DNA of 64,000 nucleotides from an uncultured Lachnospiraceae bacterium (GTDB taxonomy: Bacteria > Bacillota > Clostridia > Lachnospirales > Lachnospiraceae). Position 1 is the stretch's first letter; each line of letters begins with the position of its first letter. The notes below the pieces were generated by a model. That model ran no database searches. It saw only the letters and a list, made by a program, of their open reading frames with translations, and had not been told where the DNA came from. Location: assembly GCA_910579615.1 (NCBI GenBank), contig CAJTUA010000007.1, positions 1 to 64,000 of the forward strand, in the 5' to 3' direction. A program made the position numbers and the translations under genes. This document shows, piece by piece, positions 8,311-17,390 of this stretch.

Positions 8311-8353
8311 AAGTGGGGGCTGCCACACCTTTTCCCCGTGTGGCGCCCCGCTT
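8311..8353 (-). terminator. Terminator after ilvA
   Basis: On the minus strand a long GC-rich hairpin (AAGCGGGGCGCCACAC pairing with GTGTGGCAGCCCCCACTT, with a short loop) is followed by TTTTTT. The plus strand also ends in a T-run, so it could work in both directions, but only ilvA (ending at 8442) is close by. Confidence 0.75.
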
Positions 8354-8441
8354 CTTTTTGCGCAGAAACAGTATTCTCGCATTATACTTGTACGATTCCC
8401 GCGCTATTTTTATAAACAAATATAATTTTTTAGAAAATATC

Positions 8442-9662
8442 TTATAAATAAGTATTCTTCGGCGCTGCAAGCTTTGGCTGGTAGCCTTTCTTTTCTAACA
8501 TCTCCACAATGCGGTTCTTGTGCTCATGCCCGAACGCCTCCATCGTGATGACAAGTTCCACCGCCGTATTGCGGTTGATGCTGACAAACTGGTTATGTTC
8601 AAGCTTGATGATATTACCCTGCTCCTTCGCAATCAGCGTTGAGACATTTGCAAGCTCGCCCGGCTTATCCGGCAGAAGCACTGACACTGTAAAAATCCTG
8701 CCGCGCTCAATCAGCCCGTGCTGCACAATCGAGGACATCGTGATAACGTCCATATTGCCGCCGCTCAAGATAGAAACAACCTTTTTGCCCTTACAGTCAA
8801 TATGTTTTAATGCCGCCACGGTCAAAAGCCCCGAATTTTCTACAACCATCTTGTGGTTTTCCACCATATCGAGGAAACTGACAATCAGCTCCTGGTCCTC
8901 CACGGTGACAATCTCATCCACATTTTTCTGGATGTACGGGAAAATATGTTCTCCGGGTGTTTTTACTGCCGTGCCGTCCGCAATCGTATCCACGCCGGAA
9001 AGTGTCATGACATGCCCTGCTTTTAAGGATTCCTGCATACAATTCGCCCCCGCAGGCTCCACGCCGATAACTTTAATGTTCGGATTCAACAGTTTTGCCA
9101 GGGTTGATACCCCGGCTAACAGCCCGCCGCCGCCGACCGGGGCCAATATGATATCAACCGTCGGCAGCTCCTTGATAATCTCCATCGCGATGGAACCCTG
9201 CCCGGTCGCTACCGTCTCATCGTCAAACGGGTGGATGAAGGTATAGCCGTTTTCCTCGGCAAGCTTTCGTGCGTGCGCACATGCCTCATCGTACACATTG
9301 CCGTACAGCACAACCTCCGCCCCGTAGCTTTTCGTGCGGTTTACCTTAATCAGCGGTGTTGTTGTCGGCATCACAATGACTGCCTTCGCACCGTAAATCT
9401 TCGCGGCGTAGGCAACCCCCTGCGCATGGTTGCCCGCGGATGCCGTAATCAGGCCGCGCCCGCGCTCCTCCTCGGTCAGCGTGCTGATTTTATAATACGC
9501 GCCGCGCACCTTGTACGCCCCGGTAAACTGCATATTCTCCGGCTTTAGATAAATCTTCCCTCCGGTCACATCCGAAAAATAGTCGCTGTAAACAAGCTTT
9601 GTCCGGTTCGTCACCCTGATGACCGCCTCGCTCGCTTCCTCAAATTTGTCCAATGTCATCAT
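8442..9662 (-). CDS. ilvA: Threonine ammonia-lyase (threonine deaminase)
   Basis: A 406-residue PLP enzyme converting L-threonine to 2-oxobutanoate and ammonia, the first step toward isoleucine. The PLP lysine is K51 in NMQFTGAYKVRGAYYK; the phosphate-binding glycine loop is VGGGGLLAG; SAGNHAQGVA is also present. A single C-terminal ACT domain (about residues 325-400, starting IFTVSVLLPDKPGELA) makes it the ~400-residue one-ACT form. That form includes both biosynthetic IlvA-like and catabolic TdcB-like enzymes, so the physiological direction is uncertain. Two adjacent ATGs (9662, 9659) could start it. The gene is only 11 bp downstream of ftsY and probably shares its transcript. A clear terminator follows. 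Confidence 0.88.
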   Translation of the reverse strand: MMTLDKFEEASEAVIRVTNRTKLVYSDYFSDVTGGKIYLKPENMQFTGAYKVRGAYYKISTLTEEERGRGLITASAGNHAQGVAYAAKIYGAKAVIVMPTTTPLIKVNRTKSYGAEVVLYGNVYDEACAHARKLAEENGYTFIHPFDDETVATGQGSIAMEIIKELPTVDIILAPVGGGGLLAGVSTLAKLLNPNIKVIGVEPAGANCMQESLKAGHVMTLSGVDTIADGTAVKTPGEHIFPYIQKNVDEIVTVEDQELIVSFLDMVENHKMVVENSGLLTVAALKHIDCKGKKVVSILSGGNMDVITMSSIVQHGLIERGRIFTVSVLLPDKPGELANVSTLIAKEQGNIIKLEHNQFVSINRNTAVELVITMEAFGHEHKNRIVEMLEKKGYQPKLAAPKNTYL

Positions 9663-9673
9663 TTTTTATCCAC

Positions 9674-10618
9674 TTACCCTTCCTTTATTTCCTGCTCGGT
9701 ATCAAAGAGCGCATCCACGAATGCCTCCGGGTCAAAGCGCTGCATGTCCTCCATCTTTTCCCCGACGCAGATATATTTCACCGGAATATTTAACTCCGAC
9801 TGGATTGCGATTGCAATGCCGCCCTTCGCCGTGCCGTCAAGCTTCGTTAAAACAATGCCGGAAATTTCCGCCACCTCGTTAAACTGCTTTGCCTGCTCAA
9901 GCGCATTCTGCCCGGTTGTCCCGTCAAGCACAACGAGCGTCTCCCGGAATGCATCCGGATATTCCCTCGTAATCACGCGGTCAATCTTGCGCAGCTCTTC
10001 CATCAGGTTTTTCTTATTGTGCAGCCGCCCCGCCGTGTCACATATCAGCAAATCGGCATGTTTTGATTTTGCTGAGGTCACAGCATCAAAAATAACCGCA
10101 GCCGGGTCGGAACCCTCCTTCTGCGCAATAATCTCAACGCCCGCGCGCCTCGCCCACTCGGTCAGCTGTTCAATCGCCGCCGCGCGGAAGGTATCTGCCG
10201 CCGCCACAATGACTTTTTTGCCGTTATCCTTTAATTTCCCTGCCAGTTTGCCGACGGAGGTCGTCTTTCCGACGCCGTTTACGCCAATCATCAAGACAAC
10301 GGATTTCTTATCCTCAAACTCGTATGCATCCTCGGGAAGGCTCATCTGCTCCTTGATGCTCGCGCGCAGCAGCTCCCTGCACTCTGCCGGATCCTTGATT
10401 TTATTTTCCTTTACTTTCTGCCTTAAATTATCAATGATGGAGCTTGTCGCATTGATGCCGATATCCGCCATAATCAGAATTTCTTCCAGGTCTTCGTAGA
10501 ACTCATCATCAATGCTGCCCCCGCCCTTAAAGATTGATTCAATTCCGGAAACAATATTATTTCTCGTCTTTGTCAGGCCTTGCGCCAGACGGCTGAAAAA
10601 TCCTTTTTTTTCGCCCAT
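9674..10618 (-). CDS. ftsY: Signal recognition particle receptor FtsY
   Basis: A 314-residue SRP GTPase that docks SRP-ribosome complexes at the membrane for co-translational insertion. A short N-terminal region leads into the N domain (residues ~25-100) and the GTPase G domain. The P-loop is GVNGVGKTTSVGKLA, and further motifs are DTAGRLHNK, TKLDGTAKGG and the closing region GEKMEDMQRFDPEAFVDALF. The acidic A domain seen in E. coli is essentially absent, as is normal in Firmicutes. A near-consensus promoter is 59 bp upstream of the ATG, and a small GC hairpin (10639-10657) sits just before the GGAGGG ribosome-binding site. smc and rnc are upstream, a neighbourhood conserved in Firmicutes. 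Confidence 0.95.
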   Translation of the reverse strand: MGEKKGFFSRLAQGLTKTRNNIVSGIESIFKGGGSIDDEFYEDLEEILIMADIGINATSSIIDNLRQKVKENKIKDPAECRELLRASIKEQMSLPEDAYEFEDKKSVVLMIGVNGVGKTTSVGKLAGKLKDNGKKVIVAAADTFRAAAIEQLTEWARRAGVEIIAQKEGSDPAAVIFDAVTSAKSKHADLLICDTAGRLHNKKNLMEELRKIDRVITREYPDAFRETLVVLDGTTGQNALEQAKQFNEVAEISGIVLTKLDGTAKGGIAIAIQSELNIPVKYICVGEKMEDMQRFDPEAFVDALFDTEQEIKEG

Positions 10619-10676
10619 AAGAATCTTTATCCCTCCATGGCGGAACCGCAGTCCGCCTATATTTTCGCTATCCTAA

Positions 10677-10705
10677 ACTATAGAGCATGACGTGCGGCTT
10701 GTCAA
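10677..10705 (-). promoter_or_regulatory. Sigma-A promoter of ftsY-ilvA
   Basis: TTGACA (10700-10705) and TATAGT (10677-10682) on the minus strand are 17 bp apart, in the 120-bp gap between smc and ftsY. It gives ftsY and ilvA their own transcript besides any read-through from smc. A hairpin GGCGGA-N7-TCCGCC (10639-10657) lies in the short leader. Confidence 0.82.
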
Positions 10706-10738
10706 GCGGAAATTGCTGCGCACATCCGCACAAAAGGC

Positions 10739-13700
10739 TTATTTGTCAAGCTCCCCCTCAATCAGGCTGACCGAGACAAGCGTGGACACGCCCTTCTCCT
10801 GCATGGTAATGCCGTAGAGCACATCCGCCGCCGCCATCGTGCCGCGCCTGTGCGTAATCACAATAAACTGCGTATGCTTTGTCAGCTTGTGCAGGTATTT
10901 CGCATAGCGCTTGACGTTCGAATCGTCCAATGCCGCCTCAATCTCATCGAGCAGGCAAAACGGCGACGGCTTTAAATTCTGGATGGCAAAGAGGAGCGAA
11001 ATCGCTGTCAGCGCCTTTTCCCCGCCGGAAAGCTGCATCATATTCTGCAGCTTTTTTCCCGGCGGCTGCGCGATAATGCGGATTCCTGCGGTCAGGATGT
11101 CCTCCTCCTCGGCAAGTGCAAGCGTTGCCTTGCCGCCGCCGAACAGCTCCTTAAATACCATGTCAAATTGCTTTGCTATCTCCGCAAATTTCTCTGAAAA
11201 TTGCCTTCGCATTTCCTCATCAAGCTCCGCAATAATCCCAAGCAGTGTCTGCTCGGAAGTGTGCAGGTCATCGCGCTGTGCCTTCAGGAATTCATAGCGC
11301 TCAGATACTTGCTTATAATCTTCAATCGCATTGACATTGACATCGCCAAGCCCCTTGATTTTCCCTTTTAGCTCTGTGATGTAGCGGCGGTTCACCGACG
11401 CATCCGAAAAGCCATCCTCCGACAGCGCTTTGGCCTGCGACGGCGTCAGCTCATACTCCTCCCATAGATAGTTAATCTGCGCTTCCAGGGTTTCTTCAAT
11501 TTTGGAAAGCTGCCCTTCAATGCGGTAGAGTTCTTTGTCCAGTGCGGAAAGACGCGCGGAAAGCTCCTCGCGTTTTTCGAAAAAGCCTTTGTGCGTCCGC
11601 TTTTTCTCCTCGCCGGCCGCACTGAGCGCTTCGATTTTTATGCCAAGCTCCTGGATGCGCTCCTGCCTTTTTTCATTCTCCGCCTTTGTGCGCCGGATTT
11701 CCTCCTCCTTCTCCTGCTTTGCTGTCTCAAAACCATCCGCATCTTTGATGAACTGCGCGCGCTCCGCTTCCAGGCGCTGCACCTCCGCACGCACACGCTT
11801 GATGTTCTCTACTGCGTTCGAGCTGTTTTGCTCGAGTCCGGAAAGCTGCGCCTTCATGGCTGAGAGCTTCTCATTCGCCTCGGCCTGTTCTTTCTGCTTT
11901 TCCTTTAAGAGCCTTCCGCATTCTTCAATGCGCTCCTCCTTCTGTTTGCTGTAATTTATATTCCCATCATACTGCCCTGTAATCTGGCGGATGCTTTCCT
12001 CAAGCTTTTGTACCTGCCCGTCAATTCCGCGCATCTCATTCGCAAAACGTGCAAAATCCTCCGCAAGCTTCTTTTGCTTTTCCAACACCTGCTTGTAGCT
12101 TAATTTTATTTCGTTGTGCGCGGTCAAAAGCTCCTGCAGCTTTGCTTTTGCCTGTTCCGCCTTCTCGCGTAAAGCCGTGCGGTGTTCCCTCTTTTCCGCG
12201 CGTTTTGCCTCAAGCGCTTCCACCTGCGCGCGCTCCTGCGCAATGCGGTTTTCAAGCTCCTCCATCTCGCGCCTTCTTGCAAGGAGGTTTCCTGCATTTT
12301 TATAGGCACCGCCCGAGAGGGAACCGCCCGGGTTTAGCTGCTCGCCCTCCACCGTAACGATGCGCAGCGTGTAGCTGTATTTGCGCGCAAGCGCGAGTGC
12401 GTGGTCAATGGTGTCCACGACGAAAATGCGGCCGAGCAGGAACTGCACCAGTCCCGTATACTGGCGTCCTGTGCGCACGAGCGAGGAGGCGAGCCCTATC
12501 ACACCTGCCTCCCGCAGCGCCGCATCATTGTTGTTTCGGGAAGGGTTGATGCTTGTCAAAGGCAGGAAGGTCGCGCGGCCCGCCTTTGTTTGTTTTAAAA
12601 ATTCAATCAGCGATTTTGCCGTCTGTTCATTGTCCGTGACAATGTTTTGGATATTGCCGCCAAGCGCCGTCTCAATCGCGGTTTCATAGGTCTTGTCCAC
12701 CTGAATCAAATCGGCGACAACCCCCTGGATGCCCGGATAGCGCTCTTTCTGCTCCATGATGCGGCGGATGGCACCCCCGTAGCCCTCATAGCGCTCCGTA
12801 ATATTCTTTAACGACTCAAGCCTTGAGCTGCTTAACATCAGGCTGCGCTGCTTCGTCTCAAGGTCTTTTTGGAGAACCTCGATATCTGCGGCTTCTTCCG
12901 CTGCCTTGCCCTCTAAAATGCGGATGGTCTCATTCTGCGCATATACTTCCTCCGCCGCATTTTTCAGCGCCTGCTCACAAGTTTGCAATTCTTCCGCTGT
13001 CTGTGCCTCAACGCTTTTATGTTCAATCGCCTGTTTGGAAAGCTCTGCTTTTTTGATGGCGTTCTGCTCACGGATGGTTTCATAGCGGGAAAGTTCCTCC
13101 TTATGGCCTGTATTCTCGTTCAGGACACGGATAATCTCGTTGTTCCCCTCCTCGATTTCACGGTTCAGCTCCTCAATCTGCCCCTGGATGTGCCCGATGG
13201 CAAGTGCCATTTCCGACTGCGCATCATCCAGTGCATCCAGCTTCCCATCAATTTGATTTTTTTCTTCCAGATATTTGGAAAGCTCCTGGTTCCTCTCCCC
13301 AATCGTCTGGTCTGCCTTTGCTACGCTCTCCCCAAAATGCCTGCTGTTTTGTTCGATACTCTCTATCTGCCCTGCGAGCAGGCGGATAGTGCCCTCCTCG
13401 CGCTCAAAAGCGATGCTGCTGCTGTTTTTTTCCTCCTTAGCCGCCTCAAGCTCTTTCGCGCCCTCCTCAAGCTCCTGCTCCAGGCGCTCGTACTCCGTTT
13501 TGGTATCCTCATAGTTTTTTTTCGTCTGCTCCAAGTCGCCGGCAACAATTTCTTTCCCCCGGCTAAGCTCCTGCCTCTGCGCACTGTTTTTTTCCTGCTC
13601 CAGCAAAAACTGGTTGACCTCAACCCGTTTTAACTCCTCTTTGTATTTTAAGTATTCCCTCGCAATGGCAGACTGCTTTTCCAGTGGTCCAACCTGCTTT

Positions 13701-14296
13701 TCAAGCTCCGCAATAATATCCTCCACGCGCGCTAAGTTCGCCTGCTCCTCGGCAAGATTCTTCTCCGCAATCACTTTGCGCTTCTTAAATTTTACAATGC
13801 CTGCCGCCTCATCAAGCAGTTCCCTGCGCTCCTCGGGTCTTCCGGAAACAATCCGGTCAATCTGGCCCTGCCCGATGATGGAATAGCCCTCCTTGCCGAT
13901 ACCCGTATCAAAAAATAGTTCCTGTACATCCTTTAGGCGGCACACCGAACCGTTCAGCAGGTATTCGCTTTCCCCGGAACGGTACACGCGTCTTGCAACG
14001 GTGACTTCCTCATAATCAATCGCGAGCGCATGGTCGGCATTGTCAAAGGTGATTGCCACATAGGCAAAGCCCTGGGGCTTCCTTAATTCTGTACCGGAAA
14101 AAATAACGTCCTGCATACTGTTCCCGCGCAACTGTTTCGCGCTCTGCTCCCCGAGCACCCAGCGCACCGCGTCCGCGACATTGCTCTTCCCGCTGCCGTT
14201 TGGCCCGACAATGCCAGTAATCCCGTTTTGGAACTCAAAGACAATTTTATTGGCAAATGACTTAAAGCCATGCACTTCAATGCTTTTTAAATACAT
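10739..14296 (-). CDS. smc: Chromosome segregation protein SMC
   Basis: A 1185-residue SMC ATPase, the normal length. The N-terminal head has Walker A GPNGSGKS (residues 31-38). Two long Glu/Lys/Gln-rich coiled coils flank a hinge (about residues 510-665, including VVADLIQVD and GGSLSGGAYK). The C-terminal head carries the signature LSGGEKALTA and Walker B FCLLDEIEAALDD, then the D-loop. With ScpA and ScpB (not in this window) it forms the condensin that compacts and resolves sister chromosomes. The ATG directly abuts the rnc stop codon (14297), so the two genes are translated from one message, as in most Firmicutes. Confidence 0.97.
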   Translation of the reverse strand: MYLKSIEVHGFKSFANKIVFEFQNGITGIVGPNGSGKSNVADAVRWVLGEQSAKQLRGNSMQDVIFSGTELRKPQGFAYVAITFDNADHALAIDYEEVTVARRVYRSGESEYLLNGSVCRLKDVQELFFDTGIGKEGYSIIGQGQIDRIVSGRPEERRELLDEAAGIVKFKKRKVIAEKNLAEEQANLARVEDIIAELEKQVGPLEKQSAIAREYLKYKEELKRVEVNQFLLEQEKNSAQRQELSRGKEIVAGDLEQTKKNYEDTKTEYERLEQELEEGAKELEAAKEEKNSSSIAFEREEGTIRLLAGQIESIEQNSRHFGESVAKADQTIGERNQELSKYLEEKNQIDGKLDALDDAQSEMALAIGHIQGQIEELNREIEEGNNEIIRVLNENTGHKEELSRYETIREQNAIKKAELSKQAIEHKSVEAQTAEELQTCEQALKNAAEEVYAQNETIRILEGKAAEEAADIEVLQKDLETKQRSLMLSSSRLESLKNITERYEGYGGAIRRIMEQKERYPGIQGVVADLIQVDKTYETAIETALGGNIQNIVTDNEQTAKSLIEFLKQTKAGRATFLPLTSINPSRNNNDAALREAGVIGLASSLVRTGRQYTGLVQFLLGRIFVVDTIDHALALARKYSYTLRIVTVEGEQLNPGGSLSGGAYKNAGNLLARRREMEELENRIAQERAQVEALEAKRAEKREHRTALREKAEQAKAKLQELLTAHNEIKLSYKQVLEKQKKLAEDFARFANEMRGIDGQVQKLEESIRQITGQYDGNINYSKQKEERIEECGRLLKEKQKEQAEANEKLSAMKAQLSGLEQNSSNAVENIKRVRAEVQRLEAERAQFIKDADGFETAKQEKEEEIRRTKAENEKRQERIQELGIKIEALSAAGEEKKRTHKGFFEKREELSARLSALDKELYRIEGQLSKIEETLEAQINYLWEEYELTPSQAKALSEDGFSDASVNRRYITELKGKIKGLGDVNVNAIEDYKQVSERYEFLKAQRDDLHTSEQTLLGIIAELDEEMRRQFSEKFAEIAKQFDMVFKELFGGGKATLALAEEEDILTAGIRIIAQPPGKKLQNMMQLSGGEKALTAISLLFAIQNLKPSPFCLLDEIEAALDDSNVKRYAKYLHKLTKHTQFIVITHRRGTMAAADVLYGITMQEKGVSTLVSVSLIEGELDK

Positions 14297-14995
14297 TTAT
14301 TCCTCCCGCGCGCGAAGCAGCCGGATGGCCTGGTATGCTGCCTCCTGCTCTGCTGCTTTCTTTGTTTTTCCCTCCCCAAGCGTCTTTAAGCCATCCACCG
14401 AGACTGCCCTTACGACAAAGGTTTTGCTGTGGTCAGGTCCGGTCTCTGAGATAACCTCATACTGCACCTTTCCCTGCCCCTTCGCCTGAACCATTTCCTG
14501 CAAAATAGTCTTACTATCGTAAAAGAGTTTTTTCGCCTCTATGTCATTCAGGATATATTTCAGAACGAACTCTTTTGCATTAGTAAAACCACTGTCCAGA
14601 TAAATTGCACCGATAACCGCCTCCATCGCATCCGAGAGAATGGAATCCCTTTCCGCCCCGCCCGTTGCCAGCTCGCCTTTCCCCAAAAGAATATAGCCGC
14701 CGAGCGAAAGCTCCCTGGCGCAGTACGCTAACGCAGGCTCACAGACAAGGCTCGCACGCAGCTTTGACATTTCGCCCTCGCTCATTTCCGGGTTTTTACA
14801 AAAAATCTCCTCGCTTGCGACAAGCTCTAAGACTGCGTCCCCAAGAAATTCCAGGCGCTCGTTGTCCGGGGCTTTCCGTATTTTGCGCTCGTTCGCGTAG
14901 GAGCTGTGTGTCAGGGCCTGCAGTACAAAGCTTTGGTTTTGGAAGCGGTAGCCGATACGTTCCTCAAAGGCGGCTGTGTTTTTGTGTTCTTCCAT
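14297..14995 (-). CDS. rnc: Ribonuclease III
   Basis: A 232-residue double-strand-specific endoribonuclease that processes rRNA precursors and other structured RNAs. The N-terminal catalytic domain has the signature NERLEFLGDAVLELV and a downstream DAMEAVIGAIYLD segment with the second set of acidic metal ligands. The C-terminal ~70 residues form a dsRNA-binding domain ending in GEGKTKKAAEQEAAYQAI. The ATG at 14995 has GAGGTG seven bases upstream. The gene sits between acpP and smc, the conserved Firmicutes order plsX-(fab)-acpP-rnc-smc-ftsY. Confidence 0.96.
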   Translation of the reverse strand: MEEHKNTAAFEERIGYRFQNQSFVLQALTHSSYANERKIRKAPDNERLEFLGDAVLELVASEEIFCKNPEMSEGEMSKLRASLVCEPALAYCARELSLGGYILLGKGELATGGAERDSILSDAMEAVIGAIYLDSGFTNAKEFVLKYILNDIEAKKLFYDSKTILQEMVQAKGQGKVQYEVISETGPDHSKTFVVRAVSVDGLKTLGEGKTKKAAEQEAAYQAIRLLRAREE

Positions 14996-15101
14996 GATTC
15001 AACACCTCATTTCCTCGCTGCTTTTCTTGCTGCATCACTATTTTTTGTGCAGGTTTTATTTTATGGACGCAGCACAAGCCTGATCCTGCACAAACATAAA
15101 A

Positions 15102-15134
15102 CCGTGTGGAACCCCCGAAGGAGACCCCACACGG
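15102..15134 (-). terminator. Terminator after acpP
   Basis: On the minus strand CCGTGTGG pairs with CCACACGG around a C/G-rich inner stem (GGGGTCTCC/GGGGGTT region), followed by TTTTATGTTT. It lies 40 bp downstream of acpP and before rnc, and would separate plsX-acpP from rnc-smc at least in part. Confidence 0.7.
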
Positions 15135-15174
15135 CCAGTTCTTAATTCCTGCCTCGATGAGCCAACCTGCCTCA

Positions 15175-15408
15175 TTAGCTGTTCAGCGCATTCTTGATTT
15201 TCTCAACCGCATCGCCGACAGTCTTAATCTTTTCTGCCTCCTCGTTTGCGATTTCGACATCAAACTCTTCCTCAATACCCATGATAATCTGGAAAATGTC
15301 GAGCGAATCCGCCCCAAGATCGTCCACGAAGGTGGTTTCCATTCCAATCTCTTCCTCTTCTACATTCAATACTTCGCTGATGATTTTCTTTAACTTTTCA
15401 AATTCCAT
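15175..15408 (-). CDS. acpP: Acyl carrier protein
   Basis: A 77-residue acidic protein with the DSL phosphopantetheine site in LGADSLDIFQ (Ser35), flanked by the usual helices. It carries growing acyl chains for fatty acid and phospholipid synthesis. ATG 15408 gives exactly the standard ACP length, and AGGCGAG lies just upstream. The longer frame reads back into plsX and has no support. The gene lies 37 bp downstream of plsX, which uses acyl-ACP, and the two are almost certainly one operon. Confidence 0.95.
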   Translation of the reverse strand: MEFEKLKKIISEVLNVEEEEIGMETTFVDDLGADSLDIFQIIMGIEEEFDVEIANEEAEKIKTVGDAVEKIKNALNS

Positions 15409-15445
15409 GATATCTCGCCTTTCTTTTTTATTTTTTGTGAAACAG

Positions 15446-16462
15446 CTATATACTTTCCTGAATCGCGATGTTTGCAGCAATCTTTTCACTGATCCTCTGT
15501 TCCTTAAACGCGATGCACTGGATGATGGAATTCTTAATCTCGTTGCTCTTTGAACTGCCGTGGCTCTTGACCACAAGCCCGTTTAACCCCAACATCGGTG
15601 CCCCGCCATACTGTGAAAGATCAAACGCTTTCAGCGTCTTTTTTAACTGCGGCTTCACAAGCGCCGCGCCGAGCGTACTGAGGGGTGTACTCGTCATGCC
15701 CTGCTTGATTTTCTTCATGAGGGATGCTGCAAGCCCCTCATAAAGTTTTAATATGACATTGCCAACAAATGCCTCTGTGACAATGACATCAGCCGCCCCG
15801 TTCGGGATTTCCCGCGCTTCAATACTGCCAATGAAATTAATCTCGTTGCAATTTTTCAGAAGAGGAAAGGTTTCCTTGACAAGCATATTTCCTTTTTCTT
15901 CCTCAACGCCGATATTTACAATCGCAACGCGCGGGTTCTTGATGCCGACAATGTTTTCCATGTAAATCGAACCCATCTTCGCAAACTGAACGAGATGGGA
16001 AGATCTCGCGTCCACATTCGCACCGCAGTCAATGAGAAGTGCAATCCCGTCCATCGTAGGTATGAGCGGTGCAAGCGGTGGGCGCTCCACCCCTTTGATT
16101 CTGCCGACAAGCAGCTGCGCACCGACCAATACGGCACCGGTACTGCCCGCTGAGACAAAAGCATCCGCTTCCCCTTTTTTCACCAGGTTCATTGCCACGA
16201 CAATCGAGGAATCCTTCTTCCTGCGAATTGCAAGCACCGGTGCCTCGTCGTTCGTGATAATCTCCCGCGCATCAACTACGTGGATTCTGTCTTTTGGGAA
16301 GGTATGGTGGGAAAGTTCTGTCTCTATGACTTCCTTCGCCCCCGTCAAAAATACTACAAGCTCCTCCCGCTCGGTTACGGCTTCCACCGCACCCCTGACA
16401 ATCTCGCCCGGGGAATTGTCCCCGCCCATGGCGTCCACTGCAACTTTTACTCTCTCCTGCAT
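15446..16462 (-). CDS. plsX: Phosphate acyltransferase PlsX
   Basis: A 338-residue enzyme converting acyl-ACP and phosphate to acyl-phosphate, the first committed step of the PlsX/PlsY route to phosphatidic acid. It begins VKVAVDAMGGDNSPGEIVRG, the diagnostic N-terminus, and continues with VDAREIITNDEAP and DCGANVDA segments. I chose ATG 16462. A TTG at 16474 four codons upstream is also possible, because the AGGA before the ATG is only a few bases away. A strong promoter and a small leader hairpin (16510-16526) precede it. acpP follows directly. Confidence 0.94.
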   Translation of the reverse strand: MQERVKVAVDAMGGDNSPGEIVRGAVEAVTEREELVVFLTGAKEVIETELSHHTFPKDRIHVVDAREIITNDEAPVLAIRRKKDSSIVVAMNLVKKGEADAFVSAGSTGAVLVGAQLLVGRIKGVERPPLAPLIPTMDGIALLIDCGANVDARSSHLVQFAKMGSIYMENIVGIKNPRVAIVNIGVEEEKGNMLVKETFPLLKNCNEINFIGSIEAREIPNGAADVIVTEAFVGNVILKLYEGLAASLMKKIKQGMTSTPLSTLGAALVKPQLKKTLKAFDLSQYGGAPMLGLNGLVVKSHGSSKSNEIKNSIIQCIAFKEQRISEKIAANIAIQESI

Positions 16463-16535
16463 TTTCCTGCCCAAACTTTCTTAAAAGTATACGGAAAGCA
16501 ACGCCTTCCATGGCTGCAAAAGCCATCCCTGTACC

Positions 16536-16564
16536 ACTATACTAAATCATGGATAAAAAATCAA
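16536..16564 (-). promoter_or_regulatory. Sigma-A promoter of plsX-acpP
   Basis: TTGATT (16559-16564) and TATAGT (16536-16541) on the minus strand have a 17-bp spacer. The ~70-nt leader contains the hairpin ATGGC-TTTTGCA-GCCAT. I looked for a FapR-type operator and did not recognise one. Confidence 0.78.
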
Positions 16565-16593
16565 CCATAAAATTATAAAAATTATCCGTTCCC

Positions 16594-17370
16594 CTACTTC
16601 TTCCGGTAGAAGAAGGACTGGTATGTATCATAGCCAATCTTTTCCGGCTGTATAATCTGCTCCGTGCTGCCGACAAAAAGGAAGCATCCTGGCTTTAAGG
16701 ACGCATTGAATTTTCTGTAAATCACATCCTTTGCCTCCTCGGTAAAATAAATCAGTACGTTGCGGCATACAATCAGGTCGCAGCGGTCCGGGTAAGGGTC
16801 TTTTAGAAGGTTATGCTCCTTAAACTCCACGCATTTTTTGATGTCATCGCTAATCTGGTAGCTGCTCTCACTGATTTTCGTAAAATATTTCTTCAGGAAT
16901 TCATCCGGCAGGCCTTTCAGGCTCTTGATATTGTACAGCCCCATCCTTGCCTTGTCAAGTACCTGTTTATCGATATCGGTCGCGATAATCTTAATTTTAC
17001 TTAACGGTAAGAATTTCGAGAGGAGCATGACGAGCGAATACGGCTCATCCCCGGTCGAGCACGCGGCACTCCAGACCTTGAGCGTCGGGGATTTTTTCAA
17101 AAGCTCCGGGAATATCTGCTTTTCCAGAAGAACCCACTGCTCCGGGTTGCGGTAAAACTCCGACACATTGATTGTTAAATAGTTTACAAATTCTTCAAAC
17201 AGTGCCTTGTCTTTTTTCAGTGCTTCGACATACTGTTTGTAGCTTGTGTAGTGGTGCTTTGTAATCAGGGAATCAATCCGCCGTTTCATCTGACGTTCCT
17301 TGTAAGCGTTCAAATCAATTTTTGTAAGTTTTAATACATCTTCCTTAAATACCTCATAACTGTCCGTCAT
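16594..17370 (-). CDS. cheR: CheR-type protein-glutamate O-methyltransferase
   Basis: A 258-residue SAM-dependent methyltransferase of the CheR family, which methylates glutamates on chemoreceptors. The N-terminal alpha-helical domain (residues ~1-80) is followed by the SAM-binding domain with WSAACSTGDEPYSL, the acidic IATDIDK and the family-typical CRNVLIYF. No other chemotaxis gene is in the window, so it may be an orphan copy. ATG 17370 has a strong AGGAGG nine bases upstream. The frame remains open much further upstream, but only because it reads through the tandem repeat array at 17391-17705; I treat that extension as an artefact. Confidence 0.88.
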   Translation of the reverse strand: MTDSYEVFKEDVLKLTKIDLNAYKERQMKRRIDSLITKHHYTSYKQYVEALKKDKALFEEFVNYLTINVSEFYRNPEQWVLLEKQIFPELLKKSPTLKVWSAACSTGDEPYSLVMLLSKFLPLSKIKIIATDIDKQVLDKARMGLYNIKSLKGLPDEFLKKYFTKISESSYQISDDIKKCVEFKEHNLLKDPYPDRCDLIVCRNVLIYFTEEAKDVIYRKFNASLKPGCFLFVGSTEQIIQPEKIGYDTYQSFFYRKK

Positions 17371-17390
17371 AACCGAAACCCTCCTATTTT

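Noticed and set aside
8077..8382. 101-codon minus-strand frame upstream of the ribU promoter
   Set aside because: It starts within the ilvA terminator hairpin and has no initiation signal; only the last part looks protein-like and is noted as a possible remnant.
8509..9246. Plus-strand frame of 245 codons over ilvA
   Set aside because: Antisense shadow of ilvA with Ser/Thr/Ile-rich composition and no motif.
9744..10499. Plus-strand frame of 251 codons over ftsY
   Set aside because: Antisense shadow of ftsY; no ribosome-binding site or family resemblance.
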